A DNA stretch of 64,000 nucleotides from an uncultured Burkholderiales bacterium (GTDB taxonomy: Bacteria; Pseudomonadota; Gammaproteobacteria; Burkholderiales; Burkholderiaceae_C). The translations under genes were made by a program, and so were the position numbers. This document shows positions 1 through 9,100 of this stretch, one piece after another; the first letter of the stretch is position 1; every line of letters starts with the position of its first letter. The stretch is taken from NCBI GenBank assembly GCA_903838355.1, contig CAILYC010000031.1:1-64000 (forward strand). Reading direction: 5' to 3'. Under the pieces are notes generated by a model. That model saw nothing but the letters and a program-made list of their open reading frames with translations. It was not told the origin of the DNA and did not search any database.

Positions 1-3
1 ACT

Positions 4-17
4 CAAGTTCAACACTT
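4..17 (+). repeat. Left terminal inverted repeat of the IS1634-family element
   Basis: CAAGTTCAACACTT, a perfect inverted match to 1920-1933. Confidence 0.85.
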
Positions 18-160
18 GCTGCTCGGTTTTTCGCCCCAAATTCAACAAAAACTCTTGAAAAATCAAAGAGTTAACAAATTCTGAGCTTTGTTTTTTGTAG
101 TGGTACGTTTCCAACTAAAAGTAGTTTTAAAAACTTCCAGACTTGGGTATACTATGAGCC

Positions 161-1870
161 ATGTTCATCAAAGTCACCCAAACTGCAGGGCGTCGTTACG
201 CCCAACTTGTTGAGTCTTATCGCAACGAGGAAGGGAAGCCTCGCCAGAGAACTATTTGCACCCTGGGTCGTTTAGACTCCGGCGCCGAAGTTGATCACCT
301 CATCGCTGCGCTCCAAAAAGCAAAGGGCCAGTCGCCTCGCACCGCTTCGTTGGAGGGCTTGCGTTTTTTAGCCTCCAAGGATGTGGGTGATGTATGGGCA
401 CTTCATCAATTGTGGCTTGACTTGGGGTTTGAGGATCTGTCTCGCTCTTGGAAATCTTCCAAGAGCGAGATTGAAGTTCTAGCTTGTTTGCGTGCTATGG
501 TGTTCAACCGATTGTGCGATCCATCTAGCAAGTTAGGCGTACTCAGATGGCTTGAAACGGTTGCACTCCCTGTGGGCTTTGGTTTTGCTGATGGTTTGCC
601 TGAGCACCACCACCTTCTTCGAGCCATGGATGTGGTTGATGATCACAGTGAGGCCCTGGGTGTTCGTCTCGCGACATTGATGAGACCATTAATTGACCAA
701 GAGCTCTCGGTCGTCTTCTACGATTTGACTACTGTTGGTGTGTGTGGTGAAACAGTATTAGAAGATGATGTTCGTTCCTACGGCATGAGTAAATCAGGCT
801 TGGTCGCTAGACAATTTGTTCTCTCACTGGTTCAAACGGCGGAGGGTTTACCCATCTCGCATGAAGTTCATCCAGGTAATACGGCAGAGACTAAGACCCT
901 ACTGCCCATGATTGAGGGGCTTCTTAAGCGTTACCCACTTAAGAGGATCATCCTTATTGCGGATCGGGGCTTGCTCAGCATGAACAACCTCGATGAGATT
1001 GAACAATTACAAGAAACATTGAAAATAAGAGGGCAGGACGTTCAGATTGATTACATCATGGCGGTGCCAGCGGCCCGCCACGGTGACTTCGCCGAAGATC
1101 TTCAGGCATTGCAACAAAAACAAGCCCCAGATCAGGCCTGGTGTTCAGAGACAAAATGGAGCGGCAAGCGCATGGTTGTCGCCCACGACCCCCAGGCTTC
1201 AAGGCGCAGAACAGAAAAGAGGAACAAATCGATCAAGGAGCTAGAGGATTTGGCTGAGAAGTGGAGTGGCAAACTCGACGCACAAGATGTGGGTGCTAAA
1301 AAGGGAAAAGGCCGACCCATGTCAGACTCAGGGGCAAAGGCTCGCTTTTATCACGCGGTGAAAGATGCAAGTCTTGCTCACATCATCAAAGTCGATTTAA
1401 AGGGGGATCTCTTCAGTTACGAGATTGATGAAGATCGTAAAAAATATCTTGAGATGCTGGATGGTAAGTTGCTCTTGGTGACCAATACAGAGTTGAAGGC
1501 CAGTGAGGTTGTGAGTCGTTACAAAAGTTTGGCTGACATTGAGCGTGGCTTTAAGGTATTAAAATCAGATATTGAAATTGGCCCTGTCTATCACCGTTTG
1601 CCCAGACGAATCCGTGCTCACGCCTTAGTCTGCTTTATGGCACTCATACTGTACCGGGTGATGAGGATGAGACTGCATGCAGCAAACCGAGGTGAGTCAC
1701 CCACCACATTGCTTGCGCAATTTAAGAGAATACAACAACAAACCGTTCAAACGGAGAATGGACAAAGTTTAAATGGCATCACCGAAATAAATCCTGCTCA
1801 GAAATCACTCTTCAACGCACTGGAACTTAAAGCACCTAGTCCGAACAATCTTCTAACCCCTAGTTTGTAG
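161..1870 (+). CDS. IS1634-family DDE transposase
   Basis: Catalyses cut-and-paste movement of the surrounding element through an RNase-H-like DDE domain. The 569-residue product has the N-terminus typical of the family (MFIKVTQTAGRRYAQLVES), a first acidic motif in VVFYDLTTV, a second in ILIADRGLLS and a C-terminal region with DIERGFKVLKSDIEI, in which the Asp/Glu contribute to the active site, followed by the HRLPRRIRAHALVCFMAL segment common to IS4/IS1634 transposases. The frame is intact from an ATG at 161, so the enzyme may be active. It is the only gene between the inverted repeats. Length matches the 550-600 residues usual for the family. Confidence 0.93.
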   Translation: MFIKVTQTAGRRYAQLVESYRNEEGKPRQRTICTLGRLDSGAEVDHLIAALQKAKGQSPRTASLEGLRFLASKDVGDVWALHQLWLDLGFEDLSRSWKSSKSEIEVLACLRAMVFNRLCDPSSKLGVLRWLETVALPVGFGFADGLPEHHHLLRAMDVVDDHSEALGVRLATLMRPLIDQELSVVFYDLTTVGVCGETVLEDDVRSYGMSKSGLVARQFVLSLVQTAEGLPISHEVHPGNTAETKTLLPMIEGLLKRYPLKRIILIADRGLLSMNNLDEIEQLQETLKIRGQDVQIDYIMAVPAARHGDFAEDLQALQQKQAPDQAWCSETKWSGKRMVVAHDPQASRRRTEKRNKSIKELEDLAEKWSGKLDAQDVGAKKGKGRPMSDSGAKARFYHAVKDASLAHIIKVDLKGDLFSYEIDEDRKKYLEMLDGKLLLVTNTELKASEVVSRYKSLADIERGFKVLKSDIEIGPVYHRLPRRIRAHALVCFMALILYRVMRMRLHAANRGESPTTLLAQFKRIQQQTVQTENGQSLNGITEINPAQKSLFNALELKAPSPNNLLTPSL

Positions 1871-1919
1871 TCTACGTTTATTAGGTCGAGCCTAATAAAA
1901 TCAATAACTTACACTAGCG

Positions 1920-1933
1920 AAGTGTTGAACTTG
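1920..1933 (-). repeat. Right terminal inverted repeat of the IS1634-family element
   Basis: AAGTGTTGAACTTG, the reverse complement of 4-17. The tnpB remnant starts at the next base. Confidence 0.85.
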
Positions 1934-2303
1934 TGGGGCAAGCTCGTCGTCGAAGTGCCAGCCTATTACTCTTCGCAGGCGTGCGCCGCGTGCGGCCACA
2001 CTCATTTGGGCAATCGGGTTTGCCAATCCGAGTTTGTCTGCCAAAGCTGCGATCAAAGAGTCCCTGCTGACCACAATGCAGTCGCCGTCATCGCCAAGCG
2101 CAGTGTGCAGTGTGCAGTTGGTGCACCATGGTGCCTGCGTTCAAAAGATGGATAAGACGTGTGGAATTCTAAAAAACAAGGTGGGTGAGCTCATCTCCGA
2201 ACCGCTGGCATCTGTGCCGTCGACGCTGGGTGAGACTGAGGTCAGTCGTCTGGGTGGCAACACCCAAGCGACCGGGTCGTTGACCCAAGAAACCCCCGCT
2301 TGA
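1934..2303 (+). pseudogene. tnpB: C-terminal fragment of tnpB (IS200/IS605 OrfB), cut by the IS1634 element and frameshifted
   Basis: Remnant of the RNA-guided nuclease TnpB. The translated piece shows the OrfB zinc ribbon, CAAC then CQSC, and the last RuvC acidic residue in the motif ADHNA. The N-terminal two thirds are missing because the IS1634 element lies directly upstream. The frame stops at 2155. A 7-base tandem duplication, AGTGTGC at 2102-2108 and again at 2109-2115, explains this: removing one copy joins the zinc ribbon in frame to a tail that runs to a stop at 2303, ending inside the predicted guide-RNA region. Seen: motifs, stop, duplication. Inferred: the restored frame. Not functional as it stands. 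Confidence 0.85.
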
Positions 2304-2331
2304 GCCCAGGATTAGCGGTGGGAGAATTCAT
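2240..2331 (+). ncRNA. Right end of TnpB element, candidate omega (guide) RNA scaffold, copy 1
   Basis: A 92-base segment that matches 57777-57868 without gaps, 80 of 92 bases identical by hand count. It holds three stem-loops: GGGTG-GCAA-CACCC with a GNRA tetraloop, GGGTC-GTT-GACCC, and a terminal one in which CCGCT pairs with AGCGG flanked by CCC/GGG. Identity to the other copy ends sharply at GAATTCAT. TnpB proteins are known to use an RNA from the 3' end of tnpB and the transposon right end, with the guide taken from the adjoining flank. Expression is not shown here; with a broken tnpB this copy may be a relic. Confidence 0.6.
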
Positions 2332-2333
2332 AT

Positions 2334-2407
2334 TGGAGCGGGTGATGGGAATCGAACCCACGTTATTTGCTTGGGAAGCAGAAGTTCTACCATTGAACTA
2401 CACCCGC
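2334..2407 (-). tRNA. tRNA-Gly (anticodon CCC)
   Basis: Read on the minus strand the 74 bases fold as a cloverleaf: acceptor GCGGGTG, D arm GTTC...GAAC, anticodon loop TTCCCAA, T arm with GGTTCGATTCC, and encoded CCA at 2336-2334. The anticodon stem has one C-A mismatch. The right end of a TnpB element lies only two bases beyond the CCA. Confidence 0.95.
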
Positions 2408-2528
2408 ATAGAGTTTGATTCAAGCGTTTTTTTATGACGACGCTTACAGACCTAAACCCTTTTTAAGTTGGATTCAAGCGATAAAAACAAAAGCCTTCAA
2501 TGGATCAATGTGACCCGAGTGCTGGACT

Positions 2529-2873
2529 TTAGACTTTAAAAGCCTTGTTCATGATTTTACCCAAGCGGTCAAAATATTGAAGTGCTGAAGTTGTCGGGAC
2601 CATGTACTTGGTTCTGCGGTTGTCGCCTTGATAAATGGAATCGATCAATTCCATTTCTCTTAATTGATCGAGTTTTCTGTGGATGGTCGCCGGTGAGGCA
2701 ATGTGGCTCAGAGCCATGGCCTCGGTCACCGTCAAGGGATTTTCTTTCTGATGGCGAACAGCAATAACTTCCAGAATTTTCTTGGCCTCAAGGTCAATAT
2801 CGGGGAAACCTGGGGTGGCCTCAACGGCCTCAAGCAAGTTTAAAAAGCGCAGATAAATTCTATTGTTTTTCAT
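2529..2873 (-). CDS. Small winged-helix (MarR-like) DNA-binding regulator
   Basis: A single-domain predicted transcription regulator of 114 residues. The central part has a winged-helix layout: helix-turn-helix around LTVTEAMALSHIASPATIHRKL and a wing in the IYQGDNRRTKYMVPT segment. No sensor domain, signal peptide or membrane segment is present, so a ligand or partner is not evident. I chose the ATG at 2873; a TTG at 2888 would add MALFI. Neither has a clear Shine-Dalgarno sequence. It stands alone between tRNA-Gly and the divergent alaS, behind a very AT-rich promoter with a perfect palindrome (2946-2960), which would suit autoregulation. Target genes are unknown. Confidence 0.75.
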   Translation of the reverse strand: MKNNRIYLRFLNLLEAVEATPGFPDIDLEAKKILEVIAVRHQKENPLTVTEAMALSHIASPATIHRKLDQLREMELIDSIYQGDNRRTKYMVPTTSALQYFDRLGKIMNKAFKV

Positions 2874-3277
2874 AATGAATAGTGCCAAGGGCCAGATGTT
2901 TAAAAATTAGGTATGGATATAATTTTAACATATTATAATAAAGACGGTTAATAATTAACCTTTAATTATTATAAATATAGCTAAATTATTGTAAATTAAT
3001 ATAAAAGAAATAAAAATTTAGTTTTTATTTTAAAAAAAGATTAAAAACCTTGTTTTTCCTCACGCCGATCAAGTTTTTTTGATTTAGTGTTTTGATCTGA
3101 ATATTTGCGCCGCCAAGCGTTACGCTCGAATTGTAGTGAAGACCAGCAAAATCAATGAGTCTGTGTGAAGCTCATTGTATCGGGGATAATTGGGACTATT
3201 TCTTCCATGGTGGGATTGCCCTCATTGCTTGATTTTTTGAGTCAGTGATGTGGTGAACACAAAAACGGATTTTAAAG
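2874..3277. other. AT-rich intergenic region between the regulator and alaS
   Basis: About 400 bases without a gene. From about 2925 to 3055 the sequence is extremely AT-rich compared with its surroundings, with several overlapping A/T runs. It contains the candidate promoter and palindrome described separately. The part from 3060 to 3277 has ordinary composition and must contain the alaS promoter and leader; I could not pick out convincing -35/-10 boxes there. Confidence 0.6.
2932..2960 (-). promoter_or_regulatory. Candidate promoter and palindromic operator of the winged-helix regulator
   Basis: On the minus strand a perfect TATAAT lies at 2937-2932. Seventeen bases upstream the -35 position (GGTTAA) is one arm of the palindrome GGTTAATAATTAACC at 2946-2960, seven-base arms around one base. 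A palindrome covering the -35 box fits a repressor site, perhaps for the gene's own product. The -35 box is otherwise poor. Confidence 0.5.
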
Positions 3278-5902
3278 ATGAGTATTGCACAGTTGTCAGT
3301 GGCCGATATCCGCAGAACTTTTTTGGAGTATTTTCAAACCAAAGGGCACACCGTGGTCCCATCGAGTTCCTTGGTGCCTGGAAACGACCCCACCTTGATG
3401 TTCACCAATTCAGGGATGGTCCAGTTTAAAGACGTCTTTTTGGGACTTGACCGCAGACCCTACGTGCGCGCAACGTCCGTTCAGGCCTGTTTAAGGGCAG
3501 GTGGCAAGCACAATGATTTGGAGAATGTGGGTTACACGGCAAGACACCACACGTTTTTTGAAATGTTGGGCAACTGGAGCTTTGGTGACTATTTCAAAAG
3601 AGACAGTTTGAAGTGGGCCTGGGAGCTCTTGACTGAGGTTTACGGATTGCCCAAAGATCGTTTGTGGGCCACCGTTTATATCGATGACCAAGAAGCGTAT
3701 GACATTTGGACCCGAGAGATTGGCTTGCCCGAGCAAAGGGTGGTGCGAATTGGCGACAACAAGGGTTCACGCTATCAATCAGACAATTTTTGGATGATGG
3801 CCGATACGGGGCCATGTGGGCCTTGCTCAGAGATTTTTTATGACCATGGCCCAGACGTCGCTGGCGGCCCACCAGGAAGTCCCGAGGCCGATGGTGACCG
3901 CTATATCGAGATTTGGAACAATGTGTTCATGCAGTTTGATATGCAAGCCGATGGCTCGCTCAATCCATTGCCTGCACCTTGCGTGGACACAGGCATGGGC
4001 TTGGAGCGCTTGGCCGCGATATTGCAGCATGTGCACAGCAACTATGAAATCGATTTGTTTCAAGCCCTGATCAAGGCCGCAGGTCGTGAAACGGGATGCA
4101 CCGATTTGGGCAACAATTCTTTGAAGGTCATTGCCGACCATGTGCGCGCCACAGCCTTTTTGGTCAGCGATGGCGTGAACCCGAGCAATGAGGGGCGTGG
4201 TTATGTGCAGCGCCGAATCATTCGACGTGCCATTCGACATGGTTACAAATTGGGACAAAAGACGCCATTTTTTCACCGCTTGGTTCCAGACTTGGTTGTG
4301 CTCATGGGTGAAGCCTACCCGGCTTTGAAAAACAATCAAGAGCGCATCATTGCGGTTTTAAAGTTAGAAGAAGAGCGTTTCTTTGAGACCTTGGAGGTGG
4401 GGATGCACATCTTGGATGAGGCCTTGGCAGGTGAGCGCAAGACGCTTTCTGGAGAGGTCGCCTTCAAGTTGCACGACACCTATGGATTCCCCATGGATTT
4501 GAGTGCCGATGTCTGTCGTGAAAAAGGTGTTGCCTTGGATGAAGCGGGCTTTAATGAAGCGATGGAGAGGCAAAAGTCTCAAGGCCGGGCTGCAGGAAAA
4601 TTCAAGATGGACAAATCTCTTGAATACCACGGTGAGCCCAATCAATTTGTAGGGTATGAAACGCTCGAATCAGAAACGCAGGTCTTGGCTTTGTACTTGA
4701 ACTCACAAAGTGTGGAAGGCTTGGTGGTGGGCCAAGAGGCCAGTGTGGTGCTTGCTCGAACGCCTTTTTATGCAGAGAGCGGCGGACAAGTGGGCGATCA
4801 AGGCGTCTTGAAAGCAAAGGGTGTGATTTTTGAGGTTCACGATACTCAAAAAATCAAAGCCGATGTTTTTGTGCACTTGGGTGTCTTAAAGCAAGGGGCA
4901 CTTCAAGTGGGAGACTCCCTTCAAGCTCAGGTCAATGCGACACTTCGCGCGGCGACCCAAAGGCACCACTCAGCGACTCACCTATTGCATTTCGCGTTGA
5001 GAACTGTCTTAGGAGCCCATGTTCAACAAAAAGGCTCTTTGGTGACGCCTGAGAAAACCAGGTTTGACTTCGCGCATGACAGTGCAGTAAGCCATCAACA
5101 GTTGCAAGCCATTGAGCAATCTGTGAACCAGCAAATCTTATCCAATCAAACGACCCAATGTCAATTGATGTCACTGGAAGACGCCTCCCATTCGGGTGCC
5201 GTCATGCTTTTTGGTGAGAAGTATGCCGACCATGTTCGAGTCTTGGGCATTGGGGACAGCAAAGAGTTGTGTGGTGGCACGCATGTTGGTGCGACAGGTG
5301 ACATTGGGCTATTTAAAATTTTGACCGAGAGTGGAGTCGCCTCAGGCGTGCGACGAATAGAGGCGGTGGTGGGTGAGTCGGCCTTGCAATATGTCAATGC
5401 TCTTCAGGATCAATTGAGCGAAGTGTGTGAGATCCTGCGCTCACCTTCAGAAGAACTGGTGAACAAAATCAAATTGTCTTTGGAGCACCAAAAAAATCTT
5501 GAAAAAGAAATTGCACAATTGAAGACCCAACAGGTGGGCTCTCAAATGGATGGTTTGGCTGCACTGTCTGAGAACCACCATGGGGTGAGCATATTGGTTC
5601 AGGAGTTAAAGGGCGCCGATACGCAAACACTCAAGGAAATGATGGACCGCTTAAAAGAAAAACTCAAGAGTGCGGTCATTGTCTTGGCCAGTGTTCAAGA
5701 CCAAAAGGTGCAACTCGCTGCTGGCGTCACGCGAGACTTGGTGGGCAAGGTGAAGGCTGGGGAGATGGTTAACTTTGCGGCTCAACAAGTAGGTGGCAAA
5801 GGGGGCGGTAAGCCCGACATGGCGATGGCTGGCGGCAACCAAGTCGAGAATCTGCCCAAAGCTTTGGCCTCTTTGAGCGCTTGGATCCAAGAACGCCTTT
5901 GA
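3278..5902 (+). CDS. alaS: Alanine-tRNA ligase
   Basis: Charges tRNA-Ala with alanine and edits mischarged Ser/Gly. The 874-residue product has the full family layout: class II catalytic core at the N-terminus ([20 protein letters not shown], then [17 protein letters not shown]), a tRNA-recognition region, the editing domain with HxxxH at H564-H568 and CGGTH at C665-H669, and a C-terminal domain with a coiled-coil stretch around 715-750 and the glycine-rich [11 protein letters not shown] near the end. Length agrees with the usual 870-880 residues. ATG start. It appears to be a single-gene unit, followed by the convergent trmB operon. Confidence 0.98.
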   Translation: MSIAQLSVADIRRTFLEYFQTKGHTVVPSSSLVPGNDPTLMFTNSGMVQFKDVFLGLDRRPYVRATSVQACLRAGGKHNDLENVGYTARHHTFFEMLGNWSFGDYFKRDSLKWAWELLTEVYGLPKDRLWATVYIDDQEAYDIWTREIGLPEQRVVRIGDNKGSRYQSDNFWMMADTGPCGPCSEIFYDHGPDVAGGPPGSPEADGDRYIEIWNNVFMQFDMQADGSLNPLPAPCVDTGMGLERLAAILQHVHSNYEIDLFQALIKAAGRETGCTDLGNNSLKVIADHVRATAFLVSDGVNPSNEGRGYVQRRIIRRAIRHGYKLGQKTPFFHRLVPDLVVLMGEAYPALKNNQERIIAVLKLEEERFFETLEVGMHILDEALAGERKTLSGEVAFKLHDTYGFPMDLSADVCREKGVALDEAGFNEAMERQKSQGRAAGKFKMDKSLEYHGEPNQFVGYETLESETQVLALYLNSQSVEGLVVGQEASVVLARTPFYAESGGQVGDQGVLKAKGVIFEVHDTQKIKADVFVHLGVLKQGALQVGDSLQAQVNATLRAATQRHHSATHLLHFALRTVLGAHVQQKGSLVTPEKTRFDFAHDSAVSHQQLQAIEQSVNQQILSNQTTQCQLMSLEDASHSGAVMLFGEKYADHVRVLGIGDSKELCGGTHVGATGDIGLFKILTESGVASGVRRIEAVVGESALQYVNALQDQLSEVCEILRSPSEELVNKIKLSLEHQKNLEKEIAQLKTQQVGSQMDGLAALSENHHGVSILVQELKGADTQTLKEMMDRLKEKLKSAVIVLASVQDQKVQLAAGVTRDLVGKVKAGEMVNFAAQQVGGKGGGKPDMAMAGGNQVENLPKALASLSAWIQERL

Positions 5903-5944
5903 ACCTGAGCGAGCTTAAATAAGGCTTGGCAGCCAAATTGGATA

Positions 5945-6682
5945 TCAATCAACCCTGTTGAAAATCAAATCCCAAACACCATGCCCAAGTTTGAGGCCAC
6001 GCCTTTCAAACTTGGTCAACGGTCGGTAGTCTGGCCTGGCGCTGAAGCCACTCGTTGCATCACTTTGATTGGCCAAGTGTGGGTTGGCAGTCAGTGTAGC
6101 GAGTATTTGTTTGGAATAAGGCTCCCAATCGGTAGCGCAGTGAATATACCCACCCACTTTTAATTTGCTCACCAACAACTCCACCAATGGGGGCTGAATC
6201 AATCGACGTTTGTGGTGACGCGCTTTGTGCCAAGGGTCTGGGAAAAAGATATGAATGCCCGTGAGGCTGCACTTGGGGATCAGCTTTTCCAAGACATCCA
6301 CTGCATCGTGCGAGATGATGCGAATGTTGTGGAGATTAGACTCCTCAATTTTCTTGAGCAAGGCCCCAACGCCAGGTACGTGGACTTCGCAGCCCAGGTA
6401 GTTGCTCATGGGTTGTTGGCTGGCGATTTGCGCGCTGGCGTCTCCCATGCCAAAACCAATTTCAAAAATCACAGGAAGGTGGCTGCGCTCTGGGGAGAAC
6501 AACTCTCCCCAATCAAAAGGCTTGTCGACTTGAAAGGGCAACACAAATTGAGGACCTAAAACTTCGAGTGCCCGCGTTTGACCCGTCGTGGTTCGCCCGG
6601 CTCGCATGACAAAGGTTTTAATGCGCTTGGGGTAAGCTATATCGGTGGGCACTGCGTTGAGGGGGCGTGTGGTGTCTTGCAT
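5945..6682 (-). CDS. trmB: tRNA (guanine-N7-)-methyltransferase
   Basis: Makes m7G at position 46 of the tRNA variable loop using S-adenosylmethionine. The 245-residue protein has the SAM-binding motif [14 protein letters not shown] and the TrmB signature [20 protein letters not shown], with the C-terminal TKFERRG element that contacts tRNA. The N-terminal 30 residues are the basic, variable extension common in proteobacterial TrmB. It is the last gene of a minus-strand operon; its ATG lies one base after the gluQ stop, so the two are probably translationally coupled. Context and function agree: both act on tRNA. Confidence 0.96.
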   Translation of the reverse strand: MQDTTRPLNAVPTDIAYPKRIKTFVMRAGRTTTGQTRALEVLGPQFVLPFQVDKPFDWGELFSPERSHLPVIFEIGFGMGDASAQIASQQPMSNYLGCEVHVPGVGALLKKIEESNLHNIRIISHDAVDVLEKLIPKCSLTGIHIFFPDPWHKARHHKRRLIQPPLVELLVSKLKVGGYIHCATDWEPYSKQILATLTANPHLANQSDATSGFSARPDYRPLTKFERRGLKLGHGVWDLIFNRVD

Positions 6683-6683
6683 G

Positions 6684-7670
6684 TCAACCTATTTTAATGT
6701 CACTGTGGCGAGGATCCTTGTAGAGTGCAGACCACTCCTGAACCCAGTGAAGAAGCCGCTCTGGGATGGCGTGGTTGCTCGGGGTCAAGCCCAGATGCAG
6801 TGCGGCCCGGTTCAAGTCAAGGCTGGATTGCAATGGATCGAGTGCGGGTGCCTGGGTTTGTTTGGAGAGTTTCTTCCCTTCCTGAGTGAGCACCAAGGGG
6901 ATGTGCAAATATCGCGGCCTGGTGTGCTTGAGCAAATCGTAGAGCATGAGTTGACGCGGCGTGTTGTCTGCCAAATCTTCACCCCGCACCACGTCACTCA
7001 CCCCTTGGGCGATGTCGTCGATCACCACAGCCCATTGGTAGCTGAAGTGGTTGTCACGGGTTTTGAGGACAAAGTCGCCCACCTCATGGCTTGGGTTTTG
7101 TTGCTGCTCTCCAAGTCGCCGGTCGCACCATCGGTAGCAAACATCTGGCACTGTGATGCGCACACTTTGGTCTTTTGAAAATTTCCAAAAATGGAAGTAC
7201 TCTTTTGCGTGTTGAGTCTGACTTGATGTGCCCCATGGCTCTTGCGGCAAATTGGTGTAATGTTGGCGCTCAAGCGCAGCTTTAGAGCGGCAAGTTCCTG
7301 GATAAATTAAGTTGCTCAAAGGGGGTTTAGACGTCGACCGTGCCTGAGCTTGCAGAATTTGTAAGCGAGAGCAGCCACAGAGGTACAAGCGCTGGGTGGG
7401 CATCAATTGCACCAAGTTTTGAAAATAAAGTTCAGTTCGATTGGATTGATAGACGATAGGCCCATCGCTTTGCAAACCGCAAGCGCTCAGTTGGTTCAAA
7501 ATCCACTGACTCCAGTGCGGTTTGCAGCGCGTGGTGTCAATGTCTTCGATGCGTATTATCCAAGTGCCTTGATGGGCTTTGGCATCGAGCCAGCTGGCCA
7601 AAGCGCTCGACAGGGAGCCTAGATGAAGCGGGCCCGTTGGAGAGGGGGCAAACCTTCCGAGATAGCTCAT
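6684..7670 (-). CDS. gluQ: Glutamyl-Q tRNA(Asp) synthetase
   Basis: Transfers activated glutamate onto queuosine in the anticodon of tRNA-Asp. The 328 residues match the catalytic half of glutamyl-tRNA synthetase and lack its anticodon-binding domain, the hallmark of GluQ. Seen are the HIGH-type motif in [20 protein letters not shown], the KMSKS-type motif GKKLSKQ, and cysteines in YLCGCSR and YPGTC that fit the known zinc site. ATG start. It sits between an FAD oxidoreductase gene (16 bases upstream) and trmB (one base downstream) on the same strand. Confidence 0.94.
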   Translation of the reverse strand: MSYLGRFAPSPTGPLHLGSLSSALASWLDAKAHQGTWIIRIEDIDTTRCKPHWSQWILNQLSACGLQSDGPIVYQSNRTELYFQNLVQLMPTQRLYLCGCSRLQILQAQARSTSKPPLSNLIYPGTCRSKAALERQHYTNLPQEPWGTSSQTQHAKEYFHFWKFSKDQSVRITVPDVCYRWCDRRLGEQQQNPSHEVGDFVLKTRDNHFSYQWAVVIDDIAQGVSDVVRGEDLADNTPRQLMLYDLLKHTRPRYLHIPLVLTQEGKKLSKQTQAPALDPLQSSLDLNRAALHLGLTPSNHAIPERLLHWVQEWSALYKDPRHSDIKIG

Positions 7671-7686
7671 GCGCCCGCAAAACAGC

Positions 7687-8727
7687 CTAGACCAAACTCA
7701 GCGCCAACGATAAGCCACTTAAAAAGGCGTTCTCCACACGATGGCCCAAGTGCCAGTCACCGCAAGTGCCAATCTTGAGAGTTGAGTCCCATTGGTGACT
7801 GATGCCCAAAGGCTTGAGTGTTTTGGCATATTGCCACAATTTGAGATTGACTTGAGTGGGTTGTGCATATATGCCGGTCAGTTCAGCAAACGCTTTGAGC
7901 AGTTTGGCTTGAATCCGTTCGTGGTCATCTTCCAAATGCTCTTCAGACCATTCGGTGCTGGCTTGAATGGTCCAACGCTCAACGTGAGAACGCAATGGCT
8001 TGGAGGACTCGCGGCAAAGCCATGCAATGCGGTGACTCGTGCTTTTCGCGGCATTCCATTGCGGCCCCAGGTAGGCGAGTTGGGGAGCCTGTGCGAAGGC
8101 GGCCATTAAGGTCCAGCACGGTCCCATTTTGACGTTGTTCAAGGACTTCAGCAGTCCGCTGTCAAAGACCTTCGAAGTTGAGTTTTCCATCAACCTTTTG
8201 GCTTGGGGCGCTGGTATGGCCAGTATCACGCCATCAAATCCAGCTTGCACCGAGCCCACTTGGTTTTCAAGCCTGAGTTGCCAAAGCTTGGGGTTGTTTT
8301 GATCCGTTTGAATGCTGTGCACTTGGGTGTTGAAGAAAAGTTGATGATCTAGGACCAGTGGCTGAGCCCAATGTTCCACCAGGGCACCCATGCTCGGTTG
8401 TGCCACAAAATGAGGTTCTTGCGGAGGGTTGGACGCTTTGAGCACTTGTCCTCTGGCATCCAAAACCCTGACCGCGGTGGCGCTCCATGCCCTGATGAGG
8501 TCCATGGTGCCAGGAACATCTCTGAGCGCTTGCAGAAAACGTGGATCCCTGACGGTAAAGTACTGCGCGCCTTGATCAAAGGAGCCCAGCGGCGAAGACA
8601 ATGCTGACATGCGTCCGCTCGAGTGCAAGCTTTTTTCAAAAACACTGACATGAAAGCCGGCTTGTTTGAGGGTTCTGGCGGCGGTGATGCCAGCCATCCC
8701 AGCGCCAATGATTGCAATCTTTTTCAT
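7687..8727 (-). CDS. FAD/NAD(P)-dependent amine-oxidase-like oxidoreductase (renalase-like)
   Basis: Predicted flavoprotein of 346 residues. It begins with a dinucleotide-binding fold, IAIIGAGMAGITAARTL, with an acidic residue ending strand 2 (VFEKS), and contains GSFDQGAQYFTVRDPRF, a motif typical of bacterial renalase-like proteins. The C-terminal GTCGDWHLGHRVENAFLSG is the usual FAD-contacting end of the amine-oxidase fold. The substrate is not known. It is the first gene of the operon with gluQ and trmB; no functional link to tRNA modification is obvious. Start: ATG at 8727. No signal peptide, so cytoplasmic. Confidence 0.85.
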   Translation of the reverse strand: MKKIAIIGAGMAGITAARTLKQAGFHVSVFEKSLHSSGRMSALSSPLGSFDQGAQYFTVRDPRFLQALRDVPGTMDLIRAWSATAVRVLDARGQVLKASNPPQEPHFVAQPSMGALVEHWAQPLVLDHQLFFNTQVHSIQTDQNNPKLWQLRLENQVGSVQAGFDGVILAIPAPQAKRLMENSTSKVFDSGLLKSLNNVKMGPCWTLMAAFAQAPQLAYLGPQWNAAKSTSHRIAWLCRESSKPLRSHVERWTIQASTEWSEEHLEDDHERIQAKLLKAFAELTGIYAQPTQVNLKLWQYAKTLKPLGISHQWDSTLKIGTCGDWHLGHRVENAFLSGLSLALSLV

Positions 8728-9100
8728 AAGGCCATGCTTTCAAAGTATGGATGATGGTTATTGAGAGGAAAAATCAAGAACAAAAAATGCTCATTTCAGT
8801 GCTGGGCAGTCGTTTGCAAGTATCTCCATGGTAAAGGCTTTGGTTCTTTGAAAGTGTCTCAGGTCATTTTTCTTTTAAAGCCGATAACTGACTTTGCACT
8901 TTATCAAAGTATTCGAGTATTTCAATGGCCTTTAACCAGATCTTAGTGAAATTTTTGCACCTGATGGGTTTTCTATGGAGGCAAGATATGTGGGATGGTT
9001 CCAAGCCGATGGCCTAACTTGGGTGTGGGATATTTGTGGACCTTGCCAGCGCTGCCCAGGAGTTTGCAGTACAGTTTGGGCTTTGGATAAGGAATACCGC
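8728..9100. other. Intergenic region between two divergent genes
   Basis: About 370 bases upstream of both the FAD oxidoreductase (minus) and the pirin gene (plus). No credible reading frame, RNA gene or clear promoter was seen. An ATG at 8975 is in frame with pirin, but the added residues do not resemble the family. Confidence 0.6.

Larger units (their letters stand above)
4..1933 (+). mobile_element. IS1634-family insertion sequence
   Basis: A complete-looking insertion sequence of about 1.93 kb carrying one transposase gene. The ends are a 14-base perfect inverted repeat: CAAGTTCAACACTT at 4-17 and its reverse complement at 1920-1933. The similarity continues imperfectly inwards (GCT on the left, CGCT on the right). 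Directly outside the right end the reading frame of a tnpB zinc ribbon begins, so the element interrupts an older IS200/IS605-type element. Target duplication cannot be tested because only three bases lie left of the left end. Boundaries are seen; the family assignment comes from the transposase. Confidence 0.85.

Noticed and set aside
8975-9100. Upstream in-frame ATG for the pirin gene
   Set aside because: No ribosome site and no homology; ATG 9101 has AAGGA and puts metal ligands at H57, H59, H101 and E103.
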